Shown: positions 24,839 through 35,525 of the stretch, in pieces | Numbering within the stretch: the stretch's first letter is position 1 | Layout of the letters: each line of letters starts with the position of its first letter | From: Phaeoceros laevis | Lineage: Eukaryota > Anthocerotophyta > Anthocerotopsida > Notothyladales | Length of the DNA stretch: 64,000 nucleotides | Direction of reading: 5' to 3' | Assembly: GCA_049999765.1 (NCBI GenBank) | Contig: JBNGIQ010008997.1 | Coordinates: 1 to 64,000 of the forward strand | Made by a program: the position numbers and the translations under genes | The notes under the pieces: generated by a model | Told to the model about the DNA's origin: nothing | Seen by the model: the letters and a program-made list of their open reading frames with translations, nothing else | The model's database searches: none

Positions 24839-26774
24839 ACAAGCTGTTGAGAGTCTTATCACCTTCTACGTTCCGAATGCTAGAGAGTCGGGGGAATCAA
24901 TTCCCATTTCCGATTGTGTAGCATCTTGTGAGAGAAGTGGCTGTTTGTTTTCTCTCTTTTTCGCCCTGTTAACTTATGTCAAGGTGGCATCGCTAGCAAT
25001 TTTGGTAGGCTTCACTCAGATTGCTGCTCAAGTAGCACTCTTGTGCGCCATACCCTGCTTTACACCCCGGCTTCAATTGGCAAGCTGGATACGGTGTTTT
25101 GCTACACTGTAAGTAACATTCTAGGGGCTGTACAATACAGAAATGAAAGAAAGGATATGTTGCTGGTTGGCAGCAGTTATTGATAGGCCATCTAGTGGGT
25201 TCTTTAGTGTTTCATTCAGGAACTCAACATACAGGTGAATAATGAAGTGGCATGTACAATTCAAGCACAGTCTTGTTTATGCCAGAGGCCCCCCCTTCTG
25301 ACTTGCTCTTTGGTCCTCTTTGGCCTGGGCAGCATGCTCAACATTCATTCCTGACTTCTGAGAGTTGCACTAGCAGAGTCTTGACTGTCCATCGTCCTCC
25401 CTTTGCGGGTAATCCCATCCTTAATGTTTGTGATGCGTCCATGTTGACTTGCAGTGCTGGATTTTGGTTGCGTTGAAGCAAAAAACGGCGCAATCTCCAT
25501 CTTGTTGCTACCTAGAAAGTACCTCAGACCACTGACAGATGACCAACCTCTTCTGCTGGACCAGTCCTGGGGAGTTTAGCTGCTGGAGGAGCAAGGGAAG
25601 GCATGCTGGATTTGGCCAGTTCTATTTATCTCTTCATCAACGAAGCAGCTGTTCTGCATGCAACCTTTGCTGGCGACTGACTGTGATCACCAGTTTTGAG
25701 GAACAGGTTTGACATCAGGTCGTGAGTTCTGCGAGCTAACAGGTTTCCTCAAGGTACAGGGGCTCCATGACGTTTTCTGGCAGCTGGTAGATACCCCGAG
25801 TAATAACAATCGCGTCTGCCACAACTTTGGACTTGGCTTCATGGCAGAGTGCAGGCCCAACAGCGAAGTTCATATACCAGAACGAAGGAGGTCAGTCGGG
25901 TGACTATCTGAGCTATCTCAGAACATTGAATCCAAATTGAACCTTGAGAGAGGTTGCGGCATAGTACATTCTCTGATAAGGTGCTTGTGACTTTTTTCTT
26001 GCTTTTGAAGTATATTTTGGGACTCGTAATCCTATTCTGTATCTGCTATGTCTGCGCAGTTTGCTTTGTTTACTGTGCCCTGACGGCCCTTCCAGAATGT
26101 ACACGTCGATGCCCCCAGTCAATCATGTCCAACTCCCCGAACACTTCACTTCACTTCACAGCAGTGCCTTGTGCACTTTGCATTCAACTTGATTCTTCAG
26201 ATTCTCCGAAGTTAGAATCTTGTGAACAGGCAACCTGCAGGAAATGCAGACACTGGAGGTACATGTCGGCCCAGAGGGTGTTCGAAGGCTCAGAGGCAAT
26301 AGGTAGCCCCCTATAAACGGGGAGCGCTTGTAAGCGGAGTTTCTACTCTACTTCTGTCTCAGCCTTGAGAGCTTTGATTTAGACTGATATTCAAGACCAC
26401 CACGTTTTCACGTACCACGACCATCTTGAGTTACTTTTTAATAGTTGGTTCGCGCGTAATCGGAGTACAGAGAGTACATCAGAAGTTGTAACACGCGCCA
26501 ATGCCTCAAAGTTCTTTGCCGCAAGGAAGCAAATTGGGCTGAAGACTCAACACCACTAGTCACGCTGGTTCTCTGAAGGAAAGGTGTCGGCGAGAGGTTT
26601 CGGAGGACAGAGGTCCTCCCAGAACCAGCAGCAACCAGCCCACCATCCGCACTTACAGAAGGCGCGTGACGTTCCGAGGTTGGTAGAACGGCAAGTGTGC
26701 CGCAGACTAGCCCCGCCCGCGCAGTGCCACTGCCGCTGTACGCTTGGGTATCGGTGCATACTCAAAACACATAA
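24839..26774. other. Interval between the PUB and PEX4 genes
   Basis: The first few hundred bases should be the PUB 3' UTR and the last few hundred the PEX4 promoter and 5' UTR. I find no further exon with a recognisable product; the open frames are short and overlap each other. Confidence 0.4.
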
Positions 26775-27740
26775 ATGGTAAGTGCGTTCTCTCGTTTGCC
26801 TCTTCCTCTCGCCGTTTTCTTGTTGCTCCTCGTCACCCGGTGTGTTGGGTGTTCTTGTATTCAGGCCTCACGAGCACGCCTCTTCAAGGAATTCAAGGAA
26901 GTGCAGAGGGACAACAAGCTCCATGACTCTGATATCCAGCTCCTCTGCAATGAGACTAACATATACAGATGGATCGCACACATCAAGGTGAGAGCAGCTA
27001 GGTGGATTGAGCTTCTGTGCTGGATTTTTTAGTGGACGGCACGCTTTGTGTTATGGTTGGGTTCATTCCTCGCCCGCAATGCTTGTGGCTTCAGCAGCTG
27101 ATATTGGTGGCACCGCCAGGGTCCTGCAGACACGCCATATCAAGAAGGGGTGTTCCAGCTGGCCATAACTGTTCCAGAGCAATACCCACTTGTTCCTCCA
27201 CAAGTGCGCTTTATCACCAAAATCTTTCATCCTAACGTGCATTTTAAGGTGGATACTCAGCTCTCCACCCCAGAGCAGCCACTTCTCTGTGGGTGGTGGT
27301 TTGTCTCGAGTCCTTGACAAGCTGGCTGATACTGTTGTACGCAAAAGAAATCAAATTACTGTCACCTTATCTTCTGCCCTTTTATTGCTACAGACTGGGG
27401 AGATATGTCTGGATATTCTTAAGACGGCATGGAGCCCCGCATGGACTTTGCAATCTGTGTGCCGTGCTGTGATTGCACTCTTGGCTCACCCCGAGCCCGA
27501 CAGCCCACTCAACTGCGATTGCGGTAACTTCTCTATTTGCTGGCTGGTGCGGTTGAGAAACTCAGTGATGGTGGATTCTCAATTTTGGGTCTCTATGTTT
27601 TGCTTGGTCTGGCTCCATGGCTTGCTCATGGTTTCTTACATGCCGCAGGGAACCTCTTGCGTTCTGGTGATCAGCGTGGATACAAGTCCATGGCTTTGAT
27701 GTATACCCGGTTAGGGGCTGTTTCCAGCATGAGTACTTGA
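26775..27740 (+). CDS. PEX4: PEX4 peroxisomal ubiquitin-conjugating enzyme E2
   Basis: This E2 works with PEX22 at the peroxisome surface and ubiquitinates the cargo receptor PEX5 so it can be recycled. Exons 26775-26777, 26865-26987, 27120-27248, 27394-27523 and 27649-27740 give 158 residues, the normal PEX4 size. The first coding exon holds only the ATG, followed by GTAAGT. Family matches: ASRARLFKEFKEVQRD at the N-terminus, FHPNVHFKTGEICLDIL with the catalytic cysteine at residue 90, WSPAWTLQSVCRA, AHPEPDSPLNCDCGN, and LLRSGDQRGYKSMALMYTRL at the C-terminus. The long AHPEPDSPLN loop and the C-terminal helix are typical of plant PEX4 (UBC21) rather than of other E2s. All exon phases agree. 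Confidence 0.95.
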
Positions 27741-27965
27741 ACTGTGCCTTTTGACTGACTCAACTGTATGTAATATGTATAGGCAGAAAGCATTCAGAGC
27801 CCGTCCTTGTGCCTGGTGTTGGCTCGGCTTTTGTATGGATGCTCTCCGTTAACCCGCACGTCAAAAGCTATCTTTCTATCTTGCCTGTCCCTGTTTTCGG
27901 ACCTATAATTGCTGTGGACGACAGAGAAAATTTGCTGGTTGGTGAGTGCAGTCTGCCGTCCAGCT

Positions 27966-28096
27966 AAATCAGTCCAGACCTAGAACAAACTTGAGGAATG
28001 TGAGGCTGCGCAGGAGGCTCGCCGACTGTGGAAATCAGTCCAGACCTAGATCAAACTTGAGGATGTGAGGCTGCGCAGGGGGCTCGCCGACTGTCC
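27966..28096. repeat. 66-bp tandem duplication
   Basis: A unit starting AAATCAGTCCAGACCTAGA and ending CTCGCCGACTG is repeated directly with three or four differences. The copies start at 27966 and 28032. It lies in the PEX4 3' flank and is non-coding. Confidence 0.75.
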
Positions 28097-28134
28097 ACAG
28101 TCCATGACTGTGGACATGAGGAATGATTGCCAAG

Positions 28135-28200
28135 GTAGTAGTAGTAGTAGGATGATTATGGTGTTTAGCGAACTCCACATGGGAATTGAACACCCCAGGT
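28135..28200 (-). repeat. Dispersed repeat, copy 1 (minus orientation)
   Basis: The segment with (AGT)n, then GATTATGGT and CTCCACATGGGAATTGAACA, is the reverse complement of a segment at 59705-59780. On the minus strand it reads GTTCAATTCCCATGTGGAGT and ends in a TAC/ACT simple-repeat tail. The GTTCAATTCC core resembles a polymerase III B box and the tail a SINE or LINE 3' end. It is probably a retroelement end. Confidence 0.5.
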
Positions 28201-29882
28201 CTTCAGCCCAAATATCATCTGGACATTGGCGCTTTTGTGTACTGCACTACACTACTGGACAGACTGGCTATCTGTTTTAGTCACTCTCTTCAGATAATGC
28301 ATGCAATGCAAGGAGACATGAATGAGGTGTGTAGTGCACTTACGCAATATACTTGTTGATACTTGCTTATTGGATATGCATGCAACTTGCAGCTGGAGGT
28401 GCAAGAGCATGTTTGATGTTTCTCACCAAGAATGTTGTGATATGGAAAATATGGTGGAAAAAAATATGGATTGAAACCTATCATGGTTGACTCACTAGGC
28501 ACTTGGTTTGTATGCAAGCATGCAAAAACTAGCATAGCTCTATCTTCTTCCAAATATATGCATTCTTCATGCATGTGCCACCATTCCAGTCTTGGAAGAA
28601 GAAGAAGAGTGTGTGCCACCATTCGAGCCTTGGAAGAAGAAGAGCCTTGGAAGAAGAAGAGCCTTGGAAGAAGAAGAGTCTTTGTTAGGTGATTGACCAA
28701 AAGGCCAATAGGGAACAAAGCCTTGTTTATCATTAGGTGTATATATATAATAGTGAGAGAGACTACAATCATGAGACTACAACATCTTGGATCAAAGAAA
28801 ATAACTTTGTATATACATTTACCAAAGCAAGTTGAGCCTTTAATAGTGCTTAGCCTTGTAATTATTAACTCAAATAATTTGATAATTTGTCGTATCCAAG
28901 ATGATATAGCATCATGCAATGCTAGCAAGTCCCTAATCCCTAATGTGGTTAAGTTGCGCCAATAAGAATTAAACTCAAACCTTTATCCACTAAGGTATAT
29001 AGATATGCATACATATTCAGAGTATGAAAAAACTTCTTAGTTAACAAAGTGCGTATTAAGGCTCAAGCTCCCAAAAGGGTGACTCGAGTTTAATTTGAAG
29101 CGATTTGCACCCTAAAGCAAGCAATTTTTCTGTAAAATAGACCACTTTTAGGCATGTTTGTCCAAAAAAGGTTGAAACTAGTATTATTGGAGTATAATGT
29201 AACCTTTAAAACTTTAGTTGCGGTTGAGTCCAAATGCTAGTTATCATATAGCGTCAAGTGGAACTGGAGTTCCTATGCAGGAAGGAAGCCGGTGCCAACA
29301 TTTCAACAGGTTCTGGCATCTGCAGCCTTCTAAGCTGAGGGGGTATGGCATGGGGGAAAGCGGACGCATATTTGCGGTTGGTATGCGGGCAGCGGTGGGG
29401 CCGGCTACTGGGAAGGGCCAGGCCAGGCTATGGCCACCACCTGCCAACTCGTGCTGTAACTCATGGACGCACAGTACTGACAGGCTTGTAGCAACACCGC
29501 ATTGTGAATTACTCTTGGCTGGGTTCTATTGTTGTCAGCTCACATTGGTTGTGTTACTGATCCCGCAGAAGCACTTGATCGGAGGGAACAACATGAAGGT
29601 ATCACAGAGCTGTCATCAGCACAGGATGATGCAGCTGAGTGGAGGCAAGTACCACTTGGCCCTTCTGGCCAGTGTCCAGTGCATCGCCACATCTCTTCCT
29701 TCCTGCGACAACTGTGGTTTTTACCCAAAGCACTATAAACAAACTCTTCCTTCCTTCGATGCTGCCTTGTAAGCGTTTGTTTGTTTCTTGTTCCCTGAGA
29801 GCACCCTCTCTCCGGTCCTGAAGCTCCCCCGCACCGAGCACCGAGCACCGAGCATTGCCTTCCAATTGAGTGAAGCCAGTCT

Positions 29883-31271
29883 TCAGCAAGAATTGCTCAT
29901 TTCCACGAGCGCCCGGCCCAGCACCTTGCCCTGATTCAGCGCGGAGTAGGCCTGGTCCGCCTGCTCCAGGCTGCACCGCCGAGTGACAGCCGACGCCAGA
30001 TCGAAGGCTCCGGCCTCGGCCAGGCGCAGGATGGTAGGCAGGTCCTGGCGCGCCCTGCCGCCGTAGGAGCCGATGATGCGCACCTGCCTCCTCACCAGGC
30101 GCGTGATGTCCACCCCGGCAACGTCCCCGAGCTTGGGCAGCCCGACCATGACGGCCCGCCCCCCGTCCCGCACCGCCTTGGACGCCTGGACGAAGGTGGA
30201 GGGCTTCCCCAGCGCCTCCACCGCCACATCCACCCCTCTCCCACCCTCCGCCGCCTCCCGGATCCTCTCCACCGCCTCCTCCTCCCCTTCCCTGGCCGCA
30301 TTCACAGTGTGCGTGGCCCCCATCTCCCGCGCCCGGGCCAGCTTCCCGTCGTCCACATCCACGGCCACGATGGTGGCCGCCCCGAACGCCCTGGCCACCT
30401 GGAGGCAGGCCGTGCCCACGCCTCCCACCCNNNNNNNNNNNNNNNNNNNNNNNNNNNNNNNNNNNNNNNNNNNNNNNNNNNNNNNNNNNNNNNNNNNNNN
30501 NNNNNNNNNNNNNNNNNNNNNNNNNNNNNNACTCAGCAGAAGCACCGCCACGCTCTCCCCTGCCCGCAGGTCCGCGGCGTGCCGCATCGCGCCGTAGGCC
30601 GTGAAGACGGCGCACCCGATGATGGCGGACTCCGAGAAGGGCAGGGACGGCGGGAGCGGGGCCACCGCCGAGGCAGGGATCACGCAGTACTCCGCCAGGC
30701 CCCCCATGCTGTACATCTGGACCGGCGTGCCCTTCCCCGCCAGATAGAGCCGGGTGGTGCCGTCGTAGAGCGTGCCCCTGGCGCGGTTGTGCTTGAAGAA
30801 GGCCTCGCACAGATCCTCCTGCCCCCGGTAGCAGAAGAAGCAGCCCCCGCAGGGCATGATGAAGGCCCCCACGGCCCGCGTGCCCAGCGGGAGCCTGGCA
30901 AGGGTGGCGGCATCCGTGCCGGGGCCGTGCTCCACCACCTCCCCCGTCACCTCGTGCCCCAGGACCGCCGGGAGAGGGAAGGGCTGCTCCCCCTTGATCA
31001 CGTGAAGGTCCGAGTGGCACACCCCGCATGCGTGCGTCTTGAGCAGCACCTCACCCAGCTGCGGCCGCGGCATCTGCAGCTGCTCGATGGCCAGCGGCTT
31101 GCCCACCTCCCACAGCACTGCGGCCCGCATCGTGGATGAGCCGCCCGCTGCAGCTGCTGTCACTGTTCCTGTTGTGGATGCTGCTGATGCTGTTGCTGCG
31201 GAGGAGTAGGAGGAGGAGGAGGCCGAGTGTGCCCACCTCCGCGCCTGCCGCACCAGCTCCCGGCATCGCAT
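29883..31271 (-). CDS. HER2: Zinc-dependent alcohol dehydrogenase, HER2-like (interrupted by gap)
   Basis: This medium-chain dehydrogenase closely matches plant At5g63620/HER2, an enzyme linked to the hexenal response. Start codon at 31271, stop at 29883-29885. The first 45 or so residues are Arg/Ser/Ala-rich and look like a mitochondrial or plastid presequence. Catalytic zinc ligands are in KTHACGVCHSDLH and LGHEVTGEVVEHGP. Structural zinc cysteines are in PCGGCFFCYRGQEDLC. Further family blocks are RARGTLYDGTTRL, MYSMGGLAEYCV, IIGCAVFTAYGAMRHA, VEALGKPSTF and IIGSYGGRARQDLPTI. The Rossmann motif is cut by 100 N: the sequence reads ESVAV LLLS, gap, VGGVGT, where the family has AVIG(V/I)GGVG. 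The LLLS bases may be the start of an intron. Apart from the gap the frame is open. Confidence 0.9.
   Translation of the reverse strand: MRCRELVRQARRWAHSASSSSYSSAATASAASTTGTVTAAAAGGSSTMRAAVLWEVGKPLAIEQLQMPRPQLGEVLLKTHACGVCHSDLHVIKGEQPFPLPAVLGHEVTGEVVEHGPGTDAATLARLPLGTRAVGAFIMPCGGCFFCYRGQEDLCEAFFKHNRARGTLYDGTTRLYLAGKGTPVQMYSMGGLAEYCVIPASAVAPLPPSLPFSESAIIGCAVFTAYGAMRHAADLRAGESVAVLLLSXXXXXXXXXXXXXXXXXXXXXXXXXXXXXXXXXXVGGVGTACLQVARAFGAATIVAVDVDDGKLARAREMGATHTVNAAREGEEEAVERIREAAEGGRGVDVAVEALGKPSTFVQASKAVRDGGRAVMVGLPKLGDVAGVDITRLVRRQVRIIGSYGGRARQDLPTILRLAEAGAFDLASAVTRRCSLEQADQAYSALNQGKVLGRALVEMSNSC
30431..30530. other. Assembly gap (100 N) inside the alcohol dehydrogenase
   Basis: Placeholder gap in the coding strand of the HER2-like gene, within the nucleotide-binding glycine motif. 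By family comparison only one or two codons are missing, so most of the unknown sequence is likely an intron or a GC-rich stretch that failed to assemble. Confidence 0.9.
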
Positions 31272-33027
31272 TGTGCTGAAATTCGGCAGAATCCGAGCTC
31301 CAATTCTGCTGCTTCCCTGCCTGCTCTTCACGGAAGAAGAAGAGCAGCTAGCTCGTCACGGCGACTGTCCCGACAACCCACTTGGCGCGATCCCAGTGGC
31401 CGGTTTGGTGGCTGACGGGGACTGTCTTATAATCCTATCTATCCACACTTTCCCAAAACCCTAATTTCAAATCCTACTAATATTGTGTGGGAGAAGAAGG
31501 CCGTTTGTTCCTCGAGTCCTTGATACCTGCTCACAATGATGCAGTCTGAGCCTTGGCCTCTCTGGAGCCATCCAGAATGTGAGCATGATGTAGCTGCTAT
31601 CAGTTTCCCGGTCCGCCGATGTAAATCTGAAGGAGGTACGCTGGTGCACGCAGACTGTTAGATAGTATGCCAGGCAGGGAATGCCTTGATAGAAGGATAT
31701 GCTCAGGCCTACTAGGGTGTGCTCAGATTATATGCTCAGGGTGTGAATGCAGCTGGAAAGCGGTGGAGCTTTGAAGACTTTAACCCTTGTGCAAGGACTT
31801 TGAGCCACCTAGCTAGATCTAGCACTTGTCAGGCTGCTCTGCAGACTGCTGTAGTTGTAGTTAGTTGCTGTCAAGAATGGATGATCAATATATATATACG
31901 CTATGTGTGCATGTTAAATGATCTTTCGATTTTTTGTGTCCCTGGTAGCTGGATCAGCCACTGCCCAAACCAGATTGAAGGAATCAGGGGTGCTCAAAGA
32001 AAGGGCCACATGGTGAGTTGAACAGTGGCACGGAACAGTTGGCTGCCTAGGATAGGGTGCAAGGAAGGATGTGCAAACCATGTCCTGAACAACACCTAAC
32101 TTGCTTGTAGCAAATCATCAACTGGCAGGCGAGAGTAGGCTTGTGCCCTGAACGCGCAGGACGTCTTACGCTCCTCCAATTTTCTATCCCTGTTGGGCAA
32201 TGCAATAACTTGCAGTTCCCAAGAAATCCTGGCTTTGTTCATTGGACCCGCAGCATGTATGTTGATCTGCTTGACTCCTTTGTGAATATGCAGGGGCCTG
32301 AGTGATGCTGAACATCACAAGCATGGGTACCCAGGACATGGAATGACATGCATATCATACGATCCTGGATGTTACTGCGATAGTAAAGAACCTCGCCACA
32401 TGAGTGCGAGTGCTTCGCCCTCAAGAACATTAATTAGGAACACATTAGTACGATCTTAGGGTCAAGCGCTAGCTTGCTTGCCCCCCTGTAGCATAGATGT
32501 TTTTTCTTCAGGCTGCAAGGCTCAGATAACGAAGGGCCAAATTAAATTTGGATTTTTGGAAGAGCTGGATTAGGGGTCACTCACTACTCGGTTGTTTCTG
32601 GCAAGTCGTTGTGTCCGACGGTCCGACCACTGCTCAAAAGGAAAGAAATTGGGACATGGAGCACCTTGATGCAGGTTATACTCGAGACTGAGAGCAGCAG
32701 GCTGTGTCGGATTTTCCAGAGGATGTGGCACTGTCACCATATCACATGCCCGTGAGTCTCCATACATGTCTGTTCTATTTGCCGAGCGCGTGCGTGTCCC
32801 GGACAGCTGGGTAGATAGATGTCGATCAGCATGAGCCAACTTCGGGACGGCAGATAACAACGAAACGCGTGAAGGGGCATTTTTGGTGTATGTATTGGCG
32901 AAATGAAAGGCCACAAAATATCTCGCTGTGACCCTTGAAAATGGTGAGCAGCGTCGCACCCCCCAGCGTACCCGGCCCGCGCCTCTGATGGTTGCGGGTC
33001 GGCCCCGCCACCTCACCGGCTCCCCCC

Positions 33028-33127
33028 NNNNNNNNNNNNNNNNNNNNNNNNNNNNNNNNNNNNNNNNNNNNNNNNNNNNNNNNNNNNNNNNNNNNNNNNN
33101 NNNNNNNNNNNNNNNNNNNNNNNNNNN
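33028..33127. other. Assembly gap (100 N)
   Basis: Placeholder gap in non-coding sequence, bordered on the left by a C-rich stretch. Confidence 0.9.
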
Positions 33128-33384
33128 CACTAGCATAATCCCGATTTCCTATCCTCTACATATCCGGTATCCCTATCGCGATGAGAGATGTCGATGAGAG
33201 ATGTCGTTACTTATAGTCTTTTTTTTTTTTATGGCGACTTCGGCGCTATTTATAATATAGTCTCTTTCATACTTTTTTAGTTTCTTGCTCTTTCTTGTGT
33301 GGGAGCCTCCGCTGTTGGCACGGAGGTATGATTTTTATTGTTAACTAGTATATGGCCCGTTGAATTCCACGGCAATCACCTTTC

Positions 33385-33513
33385 CTTCCACCCATCCCAT
33401 TCATCCATCCAGTCCATCTCATCCAATCCATCCAGTCCATCTCATCCAATCCATCCAGTCCATCCGGTTCATCCATCCAGTCCATCCATCCCATCCATCC
33501 CCATCCCCCTAAA
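33385..33513. repeat. (CATCC/CAGTC)n-type microsatellite array
   Basis: About 125 bp of imperfect repeats of CATCCAATCCATCCAGTC and CATCC. A short array of the opposite strand type, GGATGGGATGGATGGGATGG, lies at about 33673-33693. The two therefore form an interrupted inverted repeat around a roughly 160-bp core. Confidence 0.7.
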
Positions 33514-33561
33514 ACTAAGGGGATATAACCACTTTGAATCAGTAATGTGTCATGAAATGGA

Positions 33562-33631
33562 GTCAGGTAAGTGGTTGGGGTTTTCCAATGGGATTGGGTA
33601 GGTCGTCGTGGGTTCAAATCCTGCCTCTGAC
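33562..33631 (+). pseudogene. tRNA-Leu-like relic
   Basis: The segment starts GTCAGG, has GTGGTTGGG in the A-box position, then GTGGGTTCAAATCC (a good B box and T arm), and ends CTCTGAC, which nearly pairs with the start. This layout resembles plant tRNA-Leu (GTCAGGATGGCCGAGTGGT... GGGTTCAAATCCCACTTCTGAC). It is only about 70 nt long, and the anticodon arm and long variable arm do not fold normally. It may be a tRNA pseudogene or a SINE head. Confidence 0.4.
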
Positions 33632-33828
33632 TTCATTTTAGCGCGCCCGAGCGCGCTCACGCTCCCTCTTTGGATGGGATGGATGGGATGGACTCCTCTG
33701 ACTTAGTTAATCCGGATATGACCCTAAACTTGAGATCCTAAAAAAACTCCTTTGGCCTTGGTCCTTCATCTTTAAGTTTTTCTTTCTCGATAAAAAAATT
33801 GTAACAACGCTTTCAAGAGTACCTATAT

Positions 33829-34392
33829 ATGTGCATGTATGTTCCACAATATCTATCTATCATCAACCATCAACTAGAATTAGATCCAGAACTTGATGAA
33901 GAGACTCGAAATCGCATAATAGAACGCTCATACGAAGAGGAAAATGATGAGGAAATACAATTAATTCTTGATATGGTTGACAAAGAAACCAGGACCCAAC
34001 TGGATGTAGGGCCTTCCGAGGAACCAATCTTCATCAACAATGAGGTTTTGAACCATCGAAACCTGTTAGATGATGAGGAAATACACCTAATTCTTGATAT
34101 GGTTGACGAAGAAACCAGGACCCAACTGGATGTAGCACCTTCCGAGGAACCAATCTTCATCAGCAATGAGGTTTTGAACCATCGAAACCTGTTGCTTCCA
34201 GTTTTTGAGTACAAGCTCAAGGCTTCAAAGGAAGCTCCAGAAGAGTGTTCAATATGCTTGGATGAATTCTCTTGTGGCATAGAAGCAAGACAACTTCCAT
34301 GTGGACATCAGTTCCACAAAGTATGCATTGACCATTGGTTGGGCAGGCCCAAAATGACATGTCCTTATTGTAGGTCTTGTATTCTCCAATAA
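33829..34392 (+). CDS. RING-H2 finger protein with tandem internal repeat
   Basis: This is a probable E3 ubiquitin ligase of 187 residues in one exon. The C-terminal RING-H2 has all eight zinc ligands: C140, C143, C158, H160, H163, C166, C178 and C181, in CSICLDEF, LPCGHQFHKVCIDHWL and CPYC. Before it lie two 42-residue copies (residues 39-80 and 81-122) of an acidic unit beginning (N/D)DEEI(Q/H)LILDMVD and ending EVLNHRNLL. A weaker third copy is visible around residues 18-30 (LDPELDEETRNRI). There is no transmembrane segment. The TATATAT just before the start codon may be a TATA-like element, although it is very close; a second ATG six bases downstream is equally possible. Confidence 0.75.
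   Translation: MCMYVPQYLSIINHQLELDPELDEETRNRIIERSYEEENDEEIQLILDMVDKETRTQLDVGPSEEPIFINNEVLNHRNLLDDEEIHLILDMVDEETRTQLDVAPSEEPIFISNEVLNHRNLLLPVFEYKLKASKEAPEECSICLDEFSCGIEARQLPCGHQFHKVCIDHWLGRPKMTCPYCRSCILQ
33943..34194 (+). repeat. 126-bp tandem duplication inside the RING gene
   Basis: The two copies start at 33943 and 34069. They are in phase and nearly identical, with about five or six amino-acid differences in 42. The low divergence points to a recent duplication that kept the reading frame. Confidence 0.85.
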
Positions 34393-35525
34393 AGTGACAT
34401 CTTGTAAAGATATCTCATCGTGCTAATTAGTCGCCCTTGGTTCTTATCCAATGAACATCACGAGTAATTTCAAACTTCCTTCGTTAATTTGAGCTTGTTA
34501 ATGTTTTTAAGTATTTATTTGCAATACATATAGTTTATTCCTTTTATATCAATTTTTGTGCTATTTATGTGGATGATGTAGAATATATATTATATATTCT
34601 TACGATTATAAGATATTAAGGTTGTCTATGTGGTTTTTACTAACTTTCTAGTTACTATGAAGGGTTTTTCTATTCTATACATTGATTATTCACTTTACGT
34701 GTTTTCATAATTTCATAATTTCATATTTTCACGGTTGTAGACTTAAAACCCTATTCTATATATTGATTAGTCACTTTATGTGTTTTCATAATTTCATAAT
34801 TTCATATTTTCACGATGTAGGCTTCAGGTAAATACTGCTGTCATTGTAAGAGTACTACTAGACCGGTACCCGCCTTCATGCGTCCGAGGAAGAGGCGTTC
34901 AATGTATCTGCCATCGAGGTTACCATCCCACACCCTAGCACGCTGGTCTGACATGCCTTTCAGGAGTGTTACTAAAAAACAAAAAATACACGTCGTCCGG
35001 ATATCGAAGAACGTGGACGCGTGTCGACAGTGTCCATAAGGACACGTCAAGCTGCTGATCGAGATTGATGAGAATGCATGTTCCCCTCCATTCGGAGAGG
35101 CTGCCCAGGCACATCGAAGATACTATAGTAGGTATGTGTTTTAACTTGCTGGCGTAGTGTTGCTCGCAGCTGAGAGCTGGGAGAACAGGGTGTGGGATCA
35201 AATGGTTCCCTAGTGCGAGGCTTCATTGACGAAGAACACAAAATCGGAGACAAAGTATGCAGGAAGGCATAAATGTTCAGAATACCAGATCCTTCTTTGA
35301 TACATGAATGGAATTACACAAGAATTATTTGCCAATAGCCACAATGGCGATGGCGTAGAGTAATGCAACAGCGGCAGGCAAACAATCTGCCAGCACCAGC
35401 ACGCAGCACCTAACAGCACTGTTGCACAAACCACCACCAACAACAACAGCACTGTGCAGAGAAGGCAATACGCCGCTTGCCCAGCTTAAGGTGGCCCTTC
35501 TTTCTTCCTTTCCCGAGTCAGCAGC
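34393..35525. other. AT-rich interval between RING and COR413 genes
   Basis: It contains the RING gene 3' flank, a tandem repeat at 34.67-34.82 kb and the 3' flank of the minus-strand COR413 gene. No other gene is recognised. Confidence 0.4.
34672..34822. repeat. 81-bp AT-rich tandem duplication
   Basis: The copies start at 34672 and 34753 and share GTGTTTTCATAATTTCATAA plus TTTCATATTTTCACG. The second copy lacks the final ten or so bases. Non-coding. Confidence 0.75.

Larger units (their letters stand above)
27741..29882. other. Repeat-rich interval between PEX4 and the alcohol dehydrogenase
   Basis: It begins with the presumed PEX4 3' UTR and ends with the 3' flank of the minus-strand dehydrogenase. 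The middle (28.3-29.2 kb) is AT-rich, with a short GAAGAAGAGCCTTG array near 28.61-28.68 kb and TATATATA near 28.74 kb. That composition fits a decayed transposon or LTR fragment, but no coding domain or matching terminal repeats could be found. Confidence 0.4.
31272..33828. other. Interval between the dehydrogenase and the RING gene
   Basis: The first part is promoter for the minus-strand dehydrogenase. No convincing exon is found in the rest. It holds a 100-N gap, a CATCC-rich array, a tRNA-like relic and a GGATG-rich segment. Confidence 0.4.

Noticed and set aside
28290-28928. 212-codon open frame on the minus strand
   Set aside because: Phe/Ile/Leu-rich, crosses a GAAGAAGAGCC array and AT-rich DNA, and matches no family; probably chance in a repeat.
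29602-31029. 475-codon open frame on the minus strand rich in Gly/Arg
   Set aside because: It is an out-of-frame shadow of the GC-rich HER2-like dehydrogenase; the protein is low-complexity, while the other frame has full zinc and NAD motifs.
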